Positions 43,135 through 51,185 of a stretch of 64,000 nt of DNA are shown here, in pieces. A program made the translations under genes and the position numbers. The first letter of the stretch is position 1; every line of letters starts with the position of its first letter. Origin of the DNA: Clostridiales bacterium Firm_10. Its GTDB lineage: Bacteria > Bacillota > Clostridia > Christensenellales > Aristaeellaceae. The notes under the pieces are model-generated. The model was not told where the DNA came from, did not search any database, and saw nothing but the letters and a program-made list of their open reading frames with translations. The DNA is taken from positions 62,001-126,000 of the forward strand of contig LVAP01000007.1 in the NCBI GenBank assembly GCA_001603025.1, written 5' to 3'.

Positions 43135-43578
43135 TTACTCCGGCGCCTGGGTGATCAGGCGGCGGAAGCTCTCCTCGAACCGCCTGTCGTCCTCCCTGGT
43201 GCGCCTGGCCGGGCCTTTGAGATGGCTTTTGCCCCTGCGCCGGGCCACCTGTGCCAGGTGGCGCTCCATGAGCAGGCCATCGATGTTCCCGTCGGTGTAC
43301 CAGCGCCCGCTCTGGTGGATGGCCCGGGCGCCTTTGCCCAGCGCCAGCGCCGCCACGCCATAGTCCTGGGTGACCACGACGTCGCCGCGCCTGCACAGGT
43401 TGATCAGCGCGATGTCCACCGCATCGGCACCCGCGCCGACCACCCGAACCTCGCTGTAATCCGAGACCAGCAGGTGATTTGTGTCGCACAGCAACACCAC
43501 GGGCAGGGCAAATTCCCTCGCCACCCGCTCGACAATCCGCGTCACCGGGCAGGCGTCCGCATCAACATAGACCGTCAT
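43135..43578 (-). CDS. DUF188/UPF0178 family protein (YaiI/YqxD)
   Basis: This 147-residue protein belongs to the YaiI/YqxD family of PIN-like fold. It starts MTVYVDADACPVTRIVERVA and has VVGAGADAVDIALIN and DVVVTQDYGVAALALGKGA, both typical. The function is not known; the acidic residues suggest a nuclease-like site. It has no clear ribosome site; its ATG overlaps the stop of the small upstream gene (ATGA), so translation is coupled. Confidence 0.85.
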   Translation of the reverse strand: MTVYVDADACPVTRIVERVAREFALPVVLLCDTNHLLVSDYSEVRVVGAGADAVDIALINLCRRGDVVVTQDYGVAALALGKGARAIHQSGRWYTDGNIDGLLMERHLAQVARRRGKSHLKGPARRTREDDRRFEESFRRLITQAPE

Positions 43579-43745
43579 ATGATTTCATACTGAAGCATCT
43601 CATACTTCAGGTTCGTCCCTTCGTCGATTTCCTCTGGCAGCAGTGCCCGCGCCACCAGCAGCAGCTCCTCGCCGGACACATCCGTGCGCTTCAGCCAGGC
43701 ATAGTCGCCGTCGAGGCGAACCACCGTGTAGTATTTTGTTTCCAT
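43575..43745 (-). CDS. Small 56-residue hypothetical protein
   Basis: A short gene on the minus strand encodes 56 residues, beginning METKYYTVVRLDGDYAWLKR, with LLPEEIDEGTNLKYEML near the end. GGGGAG lies 8 bases before the ATG. The protein is soluble, with beta-like then helical character, and ends in an ATGA overlap with the DUF188 gene. The overlap, ribosome site and sensible composition support it. No function is known. Confidence 0.65.
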   Translation of the reverse strand: METKYYTVVRLDGDYAWLKRTDVSGEELLLVARALLPEEIDEGTNLKYEMLQYEII

Positions 43746-43865
43746 GTCTCTATCTCCCCGTGTGCTCTCTCCGCAGCCATCCGGCCGCCCCGTTCGCGGA
43801 ACCTGCTTCTATTGTAGTCCATCTGCAGCGGCATTGCAAGGCGAAATGAAGTTTTTCAAACGATA

Positions 43866-43894
43866 TTGACATATGTCATTAATTCGGGTATAAT
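43866..43894 (+). promoter_or_regulatory. Consensus sigma-A promoter of the DUF134 gene
   Basis: TTGACA (43866-43871), 17 bases, TATAAT (43889-43894). Both hexamers are perfect consensus. Confidence 0.88.
43867..43878. promoter_or_regulatory. Palindromic operator 1 (TGACATATGTCA)
   Basis: A perfect 12-bp palindrome that overlaps the -35 hexamer. A second copy lies 44 bases downstream. Confidence 0.7.
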
Positions 43895-43910
43895 TCTAAC
43901 GCATCATTAC

Positions 43911-43922
43911 TGACATACGTCA
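43911..43922. promoter_or_regulatory. Palindromic operator 2 (TGACATACGTCA)
   Basis: A 12-bp near-perfect palindrome (central A-C step) differing from operator 1 at one base. It lies just before the AAAGGAG ribosome site. A regulator bound here would sit in the leader, so repression at both copies is likely. Confidence 0.65.
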
Positions 43923-43935
43923 GAAAGGAGAGCTT

Positions 43936-44661
43936 ATGTCCAGGCCAATCAGATGCCGCAGAATAGAGCGGCTGCCGGTCTTTCGCAGTTTCTCGCCTGA
44001 CGACGCGGAAGCCTCCGAGAGCGTCCGCATGACTGTGGATGAATTTGAAGCCCTGCGCCTCCTGGACGGCGAGGGACTTACGCAGGAAACATGCGCGTCC
44101 AGAATGAACATCGCCCGCACCACGGTCACGGCCATCTATGACAGCGCGAGGAGAAAAGTCGCGGATGCCCTCGTCCATGGGAAACGGCTGCTGATCACGG
44201 GCGGCCGCTGCGAATTCAAGCCGGTTGAACTTCAACAGGAAATCATGGAGAAAGGAAGCATAGCAATGAGAATCGCAGCCACCTATGAAAACGGAGAGAT
44301 ATTCCAGCATTTCGGCCATTCGGAGCAGTTCAAGCTGTACGATGTCGAAGAGGGTAGGATTGTAAACGAACAGATCGTCAGCACAAACGGCAGCGGTCAC
44401 GGCGCGCTGGCCGGCTTCCTGCAGGCAGCCCGGGTCGACGCCCTGATTTGCGGCGGCATCGGCATGGGTGCCCAGATGGCGCTGGCCGAAGCCGGGATCA
44501 GGCTTTATGCCGGCGTACAGGGCTCCGCGGACGCCGCGGCAAAGGCGCTCGCCGAAGGAACGCTTGCCTATGATCCCACCGCCCGGTGCGATCACCACGA
44601 ACACCACGGTGGGGATTGTGGCCACGAGCACTGCGCCGAGCATCACTGCCCCGGAAACTGA
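43936..44661 (+). CDS. DUF134 HTH regulator fused to a NifB/NifX-type cofactor-binding domain
   Basis: This 241-residue protein has two parts. Residues 1-100 are a DUF134 DNA-binding region: RPIRCRRIERLP, MTVDEFEALRLLD and the HTH stretch TQETCASRMNIARTTVTAIYD. Residues 111-213 are a dinitrogenase iron-molybdenum cofactor-type domain: AATYENGEIFQHFGHSEQFKLY and ICGGIGMGAQMALAEAGI. Residues 218-240 are His/Cys-rich (CDHHEHHGG, CGHEHCAEHHC), a likely metal-binding tail. It probably senses a metal or metal cluster and controls its own operon at the two palindromes. The two chromate-transporter genes follow. Confidence 0.88.
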   Translation: MSRPIRCRRIERLPVFRSFSPDDAEASESVRMTVDEFEALRLLDGEGLTQETCASRMNIARTTVTAIYDSARRKVADALVHGKRLLITGGRCEFKPVELQQEIMEKGSIAMRIAATYENGEIFQHFGHSEQFKLYDVEEGRIVNEQIVSTNGSGHGALAGFLQAARVDALICGGIGMGAQMALAEAGIRLYAGVQGSADAAAKALAEGTLAYDPTARCDHHEHHGGDCGHEHCAEHHCPGN

Positions 44662-44685
44662 CACAGCCCACGGAGGAGCCGGCAC

Positions 44686-45261
44686 ATGAGTCTTTTGCTG
44701 CAGTTATTCACGACGTTTTTCAAAATCGGGCTTTTCACCTTCGGCGGCGGATACGCCATGATCTCGCTGATCGCAGATGCCTGCGTGGAGAAAAAGCAAT
44801 GGATCACCCACGATGAAATGATGGATATCACCGTCATCGCCGAATCCACGCCGGGGCCAATCGCCATCAATTGCGCCACCTACGTAGGATACAGGCAGAA
44901 GGGACTGGCGGGAGCCATCGCCTCAACGCTTGGTATCGTGCTGCCCTCGTTCTGCATCATCTTCCTGATCTCCACGTTCCTGGACCATTTTCTGGAAATC
45001 GCATGGATCGCGCACGCCTTCATGGGAGTCAGGCTCGCCGTCGGCATCCTGATTCTTGACGCCGCGCTCAAGATGATTGGGAAAATGCAGAAGAAGCCGT
45101 TGCCCCGCGCCATCGCAGGCTGCTCTTTCATCATCATGCTGCTGGCTGACGCGTTTGCGCTGCGCGTGTCCTCCATCGGGCTGATGCTGGCCGCAGCGGC
45201 CGTCAGCATCGCCGTCTTCCTTGCGGGATGCCGCAGCGGAAGGGAGGGCGCCGGCCGGTGA
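44686..45261 (+). CDS. Chromate transporter, first half-size subunit
   Basis: This 191-residue membrane protein has about five segments and the CHR-family motifs FTFGGGYAMI and ESTPGPIAINCATYVGY. It is a short-chain CHR protein, which normally works as a pair with a homologous partner, here the next gene. CHR proteins export chromate or move other anions. Placed behind a metal-binding regulator, the substrate could be another oxyanion. CGGAGGAG precedes the ATG. Confidence 0.85.
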   Translation: MSLLLQLFTTFFKIGLFTFGGGYAMISLIADACVEKKQWITHDEMMDITVIAESTPGPIAINCATYVGYRQKGLAGAIASTLGIVLPSFCIIFLISTFLDHFLEIAWIAHAFMGVRLAVGILILDAALKMIGKMQKKPLPRAIAGCSFIIMLLADAFALRVSSIGLMLAAAAVSIAVFLAGCRSGREGAGR

Positions 45262-45824
45262 TTTATTTCGATCTGCTCTTCGGGTTCCTGAAGGTCGGCC
45301 TGTTCGCCTTTGGAGGTGCTTACGGCGCGATCCCGCTCATTCGGGATGTCGTCCTGTCATACGGGTGGATTGACGACGACATGCTGGCCTATATGATTGC
45401 GGTCAGCGAAAGCACGCCGGGGCCCATCATGGTCAACCTGGCGACCTATGTGGGCAGCTCTCAGGCCGGATTGCCCGGCGCGCTGATCGCGACAGCAGCG
45501 GTCGTCCTGCCCTCATTTGTCATCGTCCTGCTCGTCATGCTTCTGCTGAAGAAGCTGCTGAAAAACCCCTGCGCGCAGGCGGTTCTCCGCGGCCTGAAGC
45601 CCTGCGTCGCCGGCATCATTCTGGCCACAGGCGTTCATATGATCCTGCAGCGCTGCGTTGGCAGCCCCGGCGCATTCTCGGCAGATGCGACGGCATCCGC
45701 AATGACCGCCGCGCTGGCCGGCGTCTATTTCGGGTCAAGGAAACTCCTGAAGAATGGGCTCTCCCCCATCGGTTTGATCGGCCTTTCAGCCGTAGCCGGC
45801 CTGCTGATCTACGGCTGGCGCTGA
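45258..45824 (+). CDS. Chromate transporter, second half-size subunit
   Basis: This 188-residue protein is the partner of the previous gene. Motifs FAFGGAYGAIPLI and ESTPGPIMVNLATYVG align with those of the first. It starts at GTG 45258, overlapping the upstream stop by 4 bases. Separate homologous half-transporters in tandem are the usual short-CHR arrangement. Confidence 0.85.
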   Translation: MIYFDLLFGFLKVGLFAFGGAYGAIPLIRDVVLSYGWIDDDMLAYMIAVSESTPGPIMVNLATYVGSSQAGLPGALIATAAVVLPSFVIVLLVMLLLKKLLKNPCAQAVLRGLKPCVAGIILATGVHMILQRCVGSPGAFSADATASAMTAALAGVYFGSRKLLKNGLSPIGLIGLSAVAGLLIYGWR

Positions 45825-45833
45825 TCCATACCA

Positions 45834-45861
45834 ACGCTTCCGGATACCCATCCGGAAGCGT
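45834..45861 (+). terminator. Terminator hairpin after the chromate transporter genes
   Basis: A perfect 11-bp stem (ACGCTTCCGGA with TCCGGAAGCGT) with a 6-base loop, followed by GTTTATG. Confidence 0.7.
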
Positions 45862-45918
45862 GTTTATGCCGTTTCGGCAGGGAAGCGCGCATGTCTGCCT
45901 CACTCGGAAGCCTGCCCC

Positions 45919-45947
45919 TTGACAGGCGCGGGCCGGAATCGTATTAT
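45919..45947 (+). promoter_or_regulatory. Promoter before the TIGR04076 gene
   Basis: TTGACA (45919-45924), 17 bases, TATTAT (45942-45947). A TATAAT at 45945-45950 would give a 20-base spacer and is less likely. Confidence 0.6.
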
Positions 45948-46040
45948 AATAAACAACAGGATACTCTGTGCGGCACGAATTCGGCGCCGCCGCGATACGG
46001 CGTACGTTCGCTTCAGGCACCGGCAAAAAGGAGAATAGCC

Positions 46041-46394
46041 ATGAAAAAATGGTACGATGAGGAATATGAATTCCAGGTTGAAGTAATCGGCTTCCTCAGG
46101 GGCGACCATACCGAGCGCTATTGCCGGAACGGAGAGGAAATCGGCGACCGGTATACCTGCACTTACGGCTGCCCGGTCAATCAGGATGGATATGGCATCT
46201 GCTCCAAGACCATGATGATGCTGTTTCCGCTGATGGAGGCGGTGCGGAGCGGCGGCGACCTGGAAAACCTGGGCGGCGACGGCAGATACAGCAAAACCGT
46301 CGTCTGCCCGGACGGCTGCGTCATGTTCCGCCTGACGGCAAAGCCGCTTGGCAACGAGAATTTCCACAAGGGCGGATTTTGGAAGGAGCCGTAA
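46041..46394 (+). CDS. TIGR04076-family small protein
   Basis: This 117-residue protein has the Cys-rich pattern seen in TIGR04076 proteins of anaerobes: FQVEVIGFLRGDH, YTCTYGCPVN, GYGICSKTMMMLFPLMEAVRSGGDLENLGG and VVCPDGCVMFRL. Its role is unknown. The Cys pairs may bind a metal or be redox active. AAAAGGAG precedes the ATG, and the gene has its own promoter. Confidence 0.75.
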   Translation: MKKWYDEEYEFQVEVIGFLRGDHTERYCRNGEEIGDRYTCTYGCPVNQDGYGICSKTMMMLFPLMEAVRSGGDLENLGGDGRYSKTVVCPDGCVMFRLTAKPLGNENFHKGGFWKEP

Positions 46395-46446
46395 CCGCAC
46401 GCACAGCGGCAGCGGGAGCCAGGAATAAAGGAGAGAGAGAAAAACC

Positions 46447-47412
46447 ATGTACGATGTCGTTGCTTTGGGCGAACTGCTGATCGATTTCGCCCCCCAGTCC
46501 GTCAACGAGGCGGGCTACCCCATTCTGGCCGCCAATCCCGGCGGCGCGCCGGCCAACTTCCTGGCAGCCGTCCACAGATACGGCTGCAGCGCCGCCATGA
46601 TCGGCAAGGTGGGCGACGACATGTTCGGCCGCCTGCTGGAAAACACCCTGCGGGAAGCCGGCATTGGAACGGACGGTATCATGGTCGATCCCGGTTGTTT
46701 CACAACGCTGGCCTTCGTGGCCCTGGACGCCTCCGGCAACCGGGATTTCAGCTTCGCCCGCAAGCCGGGCGCCGACACCTGCCTCAGGCCGGAGGAGATC
46801 AACGAAGCGCTGATCGCTTCCGCCCGCGTCTTCCATTTCGGCACCCTCTCCCTCACAGACGAGCCTGCCACCTCCGCAACCCGCCGCGCGATCGCGCTGG
46901 CAAAGCAGGGCGGTCTGCTCGTCAGCCTGGATCCCAACCTGCGCAGGCCCCTCTGGAAGAGCGAGGCGGACGCCAGGGCCGCCATTGAGTGGAGCCTCCG
47001 GCAGGCCGACATCGTGAAGATCAGCGACGAAGAGATCGACTTCATGTGGGGTATATCTCCGGAGAAAGGCGCCCGGAAGCTGCTGGACGAGTACGGTGCG
47101 TCGCTGGTGTATGCCACCCTCGGCCCGAAGGGCTGCCACGCGGCGACCAGGACGCATCACGTCACGGTCGCCTGCCCGGAAGGCATCCGCGCAATCGACA
47201 CCACCGGCGCGGGCGACATATTCGGCGGCAGCGCCATGAGCCGCTTCCTGAGCCTCGGCAAGGCGCCCGCCGCGCTGAGCGAAGGGGAGCTGGCGGAAAT
47301 CGTGTGCTTTGCCTGCGCGGCCGCCAGCCTGTCCACGCAGAAGCACGGCGGCATATCCAGCGTGCCGGCGCCGGAGGACGTCGCGAGGTGCCTGGAGCGC
47401 ATCCCGCGGTAA
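46447..47412 (+). CDS. PfkB-family sugar kinase (fructokinase type)
   Basis: This 321-residue ribokinase-like enzyme has the PfkB motifs: VVALGELLIDFAP at the start, NPGGAPANFLAAVHRYG, and IDTTGAGDIFGG, whose Asp is the catalytic base. These fit fructokinase-like members that phosphorylate fructose or a related sugar with ATP. AAAGGAGAG lies before ATG, 52 bases after the TIGR04076 gene, so co-transcription is likely. Confidence 0.88.
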   Translation: MYDVVALGELLIDFAPQSVNEAGYPILAANPGGAPANFLAAVHRYGCSAAMIGKVGDDMFGRLLENTLREAGIGTDGIMVDPGCFTTLAFVALDASGNRDFSFARKPGADTCLRPEEINEALIASARVFHFGTLSLTDEPATSATRRAIALAKQGGLLVSLDPNLRRPLWKSEADARAAIEWSLRQADIVKISDEEIDFMWGISPEKGARKLLDEYGASLVYATLGPKGCHAATRTHHVTVACPEGIRAIDTTGAGDIFGGSAMSRFLSLGKAPAALSEGELAEIVCFACAAASLSTQKHGGISSVPAPEDVARCLERIPR

Positions 47413-47662
47413 AAAAGCGTCGCGGCGGATTTCTCCGAACAGGAATCCCGAATCCGCCCCTTACTTCTCAGCGCGCTTTCCGCCTTTTCCAATGGGAGCG
47501 TCTTCCTGCCGGGTCTGAGCGTTCCCTGTGCTAAAATGACCGTCAACAGGGTGAATCGTCCCCGTCGGCGGTCATATGGAACCATGGCATGCGACTTCTG
47601 CCCGTCATCGCCAACCAGTCAATAAAGGCAGCAATGGTATCTTTCAGCTCTGGCAAATATCA
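47413..47662. other. Intergenic region between convergent genes
   Basis: 250 bases without a supported gene. GGCGGATT (47424-47431) pairs with AATCCGCC (47451-47458), a possible pfkB terminator without a T tract. ATGACCG (47536-47542) pairs with CGGTCAT (47569-47575). Nothing else is clear. Confidence 0.5.
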
Positions 47663-50068
47663 TCAGCCAACCACAGAGGCAATGGCAGGTTCCGCATTGC
47701 AGTTCACCAGCTCAAACTGAGTGGGCTGATCAAAAGGAGCGCCGTTTGCGGCCATTTCGTCACTATAGAAACCGCTGCCCACGATGTCTCCGATCCCCTC
47801 CGCGTTTGCCCCGGCTATCACGGTGACACCCAGCGCCTGGCAATTGGTGAAGACGGTCACAGGCATGCCGAGTCCTTCGACCGGATAGCCGCCCGCATAG
47901 CCGGTGATGCCGCCGATCCAACGGCAGTTGTCGCCCGCAGTGATGGTAACATCCTGCGCGGTCAGGTTTGTGAATTGCTCCGAGGTAAAGCCGCAGCCGG
48001 AGATACCGCCGATGCCATAGCAGCTATTTCCGGCGGTCACAGACCCGGTGGCCTTACAGTCCACAACGCTGGTCATTTGCAGTCCGCCGCCCACAATGCC
48101 CGCGTTCGCGGTATTGTCCGGGATCACAATATCAGCCTGCGCCTCGCAGCCGGTGATGAGGCTGCCCAGGCCCGCTCCGGCGATGCCGCCGTACATGCCT
48201 TCCTCACTCATCTCGGTCCAGTGTGCGGTCACCTTACCGTTCAACAGCTTCACATCAGAAATGGTGGAGCAGTAGGTATAACCGACGACATCGGCGGTCA
48301 TGACGCTGCCGTCCACGGCGGCGTTTTCCAGCGTGAAATTGCCGATCTCCGCGTTGGCTATGCAGCCGAACAGACCCAGTGCCCAGCCTTCCGGCTGATG
48401 GACAGTCAGGTTGCGGATGGTATGGCCCTGACCGTCAAACGTCCCGGTGAAGGCGACCGTCAGATCGGGGATTTCTCCCTCTTCGCCGCCTCCCATAACG
48501 AATGCGCCGATGGGCGTCCATTCCATGCCCGCCAGGTCGATATCCGCAGTCAGCACATAATGGCCGGAAGGATTCTCATTGATCGCCGCCAGTTTTTGCG
48601 CTGAATCGATTTCGACTGCATCCGCCTGCTCCTGGAACAATTCGCCCACATTTTCATCCACGAACAGCTTGATGCAGGCCTTGATCAGCTTGTCGCTATA
48701 CCCATCCTGAATCGCGCCGGCAAGCCAGTAGGCGTAGGAACCGTCGGTGTAACTGCCCATGTTCTCAAGGGATTCGCCATAACGGAACTCGATGTGCTGA
48801 GTCTCGGCCAGCGTGTCGTCGCTGAACGCAAAGCAGGTAAACATCCCCGCGTCCGCGTCTTCCGTCCGATAGACATGCAACACGGCGGGCATTTCCTCGC
48901 CAAAGTAGGTGACGGGCACGTCCTCCGCATAGGTGTAAGCATGGCGGAACAGCTCGTCGCCCTCCGCGTCGACGCCGGAGATCACATTGCCGTTGACGGT
49001 TACCCTGGCAATGCCGTTTTCAAAAAAGCAGTCAAAGAGCATGCCGGCTGGATCGTCGCCGTAGGCGTCGACGGCTTCCTGCCCGCACAGGCGGCCCATG
49101 AACCGGGTGGTCAGCATGGCATAAAAGCCCTCGGCTGTTTCGTCGTCCACCGGATACGCTTTGATGCACTCCATCCAGTAGTCCTTGTATTCCTCTTTGG
49201 CAAATTCGGGGAACAGCTCAATGTAGGTATCGCTGAGAGCCGCCAGCCGCTGATCCGCCGCGATGCTGACCGCCGTATCGAAAGCATAATGCCCGTCTTT
49301 CGTCAGGTATTCGATGGAAACGATGGTCTTGCCCTTCAGCGCGTCGTAGACGTCGCTGTCAAAGTCGAAGCCCAGCGCCGCGCCGCGCCAGATATTGGCG
49401 ATATGGCGCAGGCCGACCCTTGTGCCGTCGTCCGCAGCCAGGATGACGCCGCTGACCTGCTGGTCCCCAAGCGCGTCCGAAATGCCGCTCACGGCGATGA
49501 CCTGATCGGCGTGCTTGTCGTACCGGAGGGAAGCGGAAGCCTTCACCGTTTCCGCCCCGGCGCTGACCGCGCTGAAAACGGGCCGTCCGTCCGCGACGGT
49601 CAGAGTCTTATACTGGGCCGGTGCTTCCGCCAGCGCATACCATGAATAGCTGAGGGCTTCAAACAGCGCGTCCCTGCCCTCGTAAACCGTGGTCGTCTCC
49701 TTGCCCTTGTTGGTCACGGTGATTTCCACGCTTGCGTCATCTGTGATCTCCGTGCCGCCAAGCGCCGCCAGCACGGAAGCATCCTCCACATACACGGGGA
49801 AGGTCACGCCGGAAATATCCGTGCCCGCCGGATCCTCATGATAGGAGCCTCCGGCCAGGCCGCCGGTGCGCGGCTTCATCTGGGTGGCGGAAGTCACCGC
49901 ATCCATCGCAGCCGCATCCGTCACCTCGGCGGCGTAGAATTCCGCGTAAGGGATGTTCATCAGCACATACGCGCCGTTCCCACCCTCCGCCTGGGAGAAA
50001 GAGCTGAAAACAACCAGCAGAAGCAATGCAACAGCAAAGGGTACCAGCTTGTTCAGGATTCGTTTCAT
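47663..50068 (-). CDS. Secreted ZinT-domain metal-binding protein with GLUG-type repeats
   Basis: This 801-residue protein has a signal peptide (about 1-27, ending SFSQA). The N-terminal part (33-265, with VLMNIPYAEFYAAE) may resemble a Tp47-type domain; this is tentative. Residues about 290-475 look like a ZinT (YodA) domain: YKDYWMECIKAY, VLHVYRTEDADAGMF and AETQHIEFRYG, where the ZinT H-x-H-x3-G motif is H425-x-E427-x3-G431. Residues about 515-800 contain GLUG-like repeats with glycine-rich turns (GGIAGAGLGSLITGC, GIGGISGCGF). ZinT proteins bind Zn and pass it to ABC importers, so cell-surface metal capture is likely. TTAG-N6-CTAA sites precede it. Confidence 0.75.
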   Translation of the reverse strand: MKRILNKLVPFAVALLLLVVFSSFSQAEGGNGAYVLMNIPYAEFYAAEVTDAAAMDAVTSATQMKPRTGGLAGGSYHEDPAGTDISGVTFPVYVEDASVLAALGGTEITDDASVEITVTNKGKETTTVYEGRDALFEALSYSWYALAEAPAQYKTLTVADGRPVFSAVSAGAETVKASASLRYDKHADQVIAVSGISDALGDQQVSGVILAADDGTRVGLRHIANIWRGAALGFDFDSDVYDALKGKTIVSIEYLTKDGHYAFDTAVSIAADQRLAALSDTYIELFPEFAKEEYKDYWMECIKAYPVDDETAEGFYAMLTTRFMGRLCGQEAVDAYGDDPAGMLFDCFFENGIARVTVNGNVISGVDAEGDELFRHAYTYAEDVPVTYFGEEMPAVLHVYRTEDADAGMFTCFAFSDDTLAETQHIEFRYGESLENMGSYTDGSYAYWLAGAIQDGYSDKLIKACIKLFVDENVGELFQEQADAVEIDSAQKLAAINENPSGHYVLTADIDLAGMEWTPIGAFVMGGGEEGEIPDLTVAFTGTFDGQGHTIRNLTVHQPEGWALGLFGCIANAEIGNFTLENAAVDGSVMTADVVGYTYCSTISDVKLLNGKVTAHWTEMSEEGMYGGIAGAGLGSLITGCEAQADIVIPDNTANAGIVGGGLQMTSVVDCKATGSVTAGNSCYGIGGISGCGFTSEQFTNLTAQDVTITAGDNCRWIGGITGYAGGYPVEGLGMPVTVFTNCQALGVTVIAGANAEGIGDIVGSGFYSDEMAANGAPFDQPTQFELVNCNAEPAIASVVG

Positions 50069-50101
50069 TGTGACTACCGTCCTTTCTGGCCGTGATCCAA
50101 G

Positions 50102-50115
50102 TTAAAAATCACTAA
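50102..50115. promoter_or_regulatory. Imperfect DtxR-type dyad (TTAA-N6-CTAA)
   Basis: TTAAAAATCACTAA, one base away from the TTAG-N6-CTAA consensus, just upstream of the ZinT-domain gene start (minus strand). Confidence 0.45.
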
Positions 50116-50182
50116 CTCATCGTCCCGATAAAAGCCGCGAAGCCTGCCTGAAGCGGATGCTTGCGCGGCGTTCATGAGTTAG
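50112..50182. repeat. Inverted repeat CTAACTCAT/ATGAGTTAG in the ZinT-gene leader
   Basis: CTAACTCAT (50112-50120) and ATGAGTTAG (50174-50182) are perfect inverted copies 53 bases apart. An inner CCGCG/CGCGG pair could extend them into one RNA stem. The outer arms overlap the two metal-type dyads. Confidence 0.5.
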
Positions 50183-50192
50183 ATTAATCTAA
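50179..50192. promoter_or_regulatory. DtxR-type dyad TTAG-N6-CTAA upstream of the ZinT-domain gene
   Basis: TTAGATTAATCTAA is a perfect palindrome of the type bound by DtxR/IdeR/MntR regulators. The same pattern occurs near 55130, 55155 and 55282. Confidence 0.7.
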
Positions 50193-50262
50193 TAATCAGA
50201 TCATATCATGGATCGCGTTGTGTGTCAACCCCTGTCTCTGTCCTGATATTCGCTTTTTGAAA

Positions 50263-50298
50263 AGCCCCGGCTATCGGCATGCAGACGACAGCCGGGGC
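50263..50298 (-). terminator. Terminator after the MerR gene
   Basis: A perfect 9-bp stem (AGCCGGGGC at 50290-50298 with its complement at 50264-50272) ends in a CTTTTC run on the minus strand. It lies 30 bases past the stop. Confidence 0.75.
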
Positions 50299-50328
50299 CT
50301 GTCCATATCCGTGAAATCGGAAGTCGTT

Positions 50329-51144
50329 TTACTTCTTTTTCACGGGATAGCAGATCTCCGTCACAAATTCATCCGGGTTCTGCGTCTCATGGGGACTTAC
50401 GTGGTAGATATTGAACATCGGGCCCGCGGGCTCATAACTGTTTGCCTCCATCCACGCCACGACCGCCGCGTATACATCCACGATCTGCGTGTAGCTTCCC
50501 TGATAGACGCAGCTTGCCACCGTCACCTCCGGCAGCGTGCGGAACTTCACGTGCTCCGTGTCGGGATAGCTGCCCTTCACGGTCTTCCACGCCATCATTT
50601 CCACGTTTTCTTCCTTGTACTCCCCATCCAGATAGGTCACCGCGCAGAGGCATGGGTCCGCCTCCACAAGTTTCATCCGGCATGTTTCTTCCGTCAGGAT
50701 GCCCCAAATCATCCCCTCGTCTTCATAGCGCGGAATGGTCATCTGAACGGTCGCGGCGTAACGCTCCGGAATCGTCTTGATGCTAACGCTGTAGCTCATA
50801 TCTTCTTCCTTTCTCAGCCTGTTCCAGGCTGCGTCCAGAAGCGTCAGCTTATGCGCCGTATCATGAGACAATGCTTCCAGTTCCCTTTGCCGTGCGGAAA
50901 AGAACCGCTCCAACTGCTCCCGGTCGTCATAAACCGCAAGGATTCTGACGATATCCGCAAGGGAAAAGCCCATATCCTTCAGGGCCGCAATGCGGCCTGC
51001 CGTCGGAAGCTGGTCTTCCCTGTAATACCGGTAATCCGTGAAGCGATCGATTTCCGCAGGTTTTAAGAGACCGATCTCATCATAGTGGCGAAGCATCCTG
51101 ACGCTGATCCTGGACAACTTTGAAAACTCTCCGATTTTCAGCAT
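50329..51144 (-). CDS. MerR-family regulator with GyrI-like effector domain
   Basis: This 271-residue protein has an N-terminal MerR winged HTH (LKIGEFSKLSRISVRMLRHYDEIGLL, DYRYYREDQL, ALKDMGFSLADIVRIL), a coiled coil, and a C-terminal GyrI-like domain (about 118-271) ending in NIYHVSPHETQNPDEFVTEICYP. BmrR/TipA-like relatives sense drugs or small molecules. The ATG at 51144 follows GGAGG. It lies downstream of an ABC pair and has its own promoter, so it may control that pair or itself. Confidence 0.88.
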   Translation of the reverse strand: MLKIGEFSKLSRISVRMLRHYDEIGLLKPAEIDRFTDYRYYREDQLPTAGRIAALKDMGFSLADIVRILAVYDDREQLERFFSARQRELEALSHDTAHKLTLLDAAWNRLRKEEDMSYSVSIKTIPERYAATVQMTIPRYEDEGMIWGILTEETCRMKLVEADPCLCAVTYLDGEYKEENVEMMAWKTVKGSYPDTEHVKFRTLPEVTVASCVYQGSYTQIVDVYAAVVAWMEANSYEPAGPMFNIYHVSPHETQNPDEFVTEICYPVKKK

Positions 51145-51185
51145 AGCGGCGCCTCCTGCCATTGATCCTTTTTGAGCTCAGGTAT

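Noticed and set aside
47541-47662. Possible remnant of a coding sequence downstream of the ZinT gene (minus strand, LPELKDTIAAFIDWLA)
   Set aside because: It is only about 36 codons, has no good start or ribosome site and no family match I can support.
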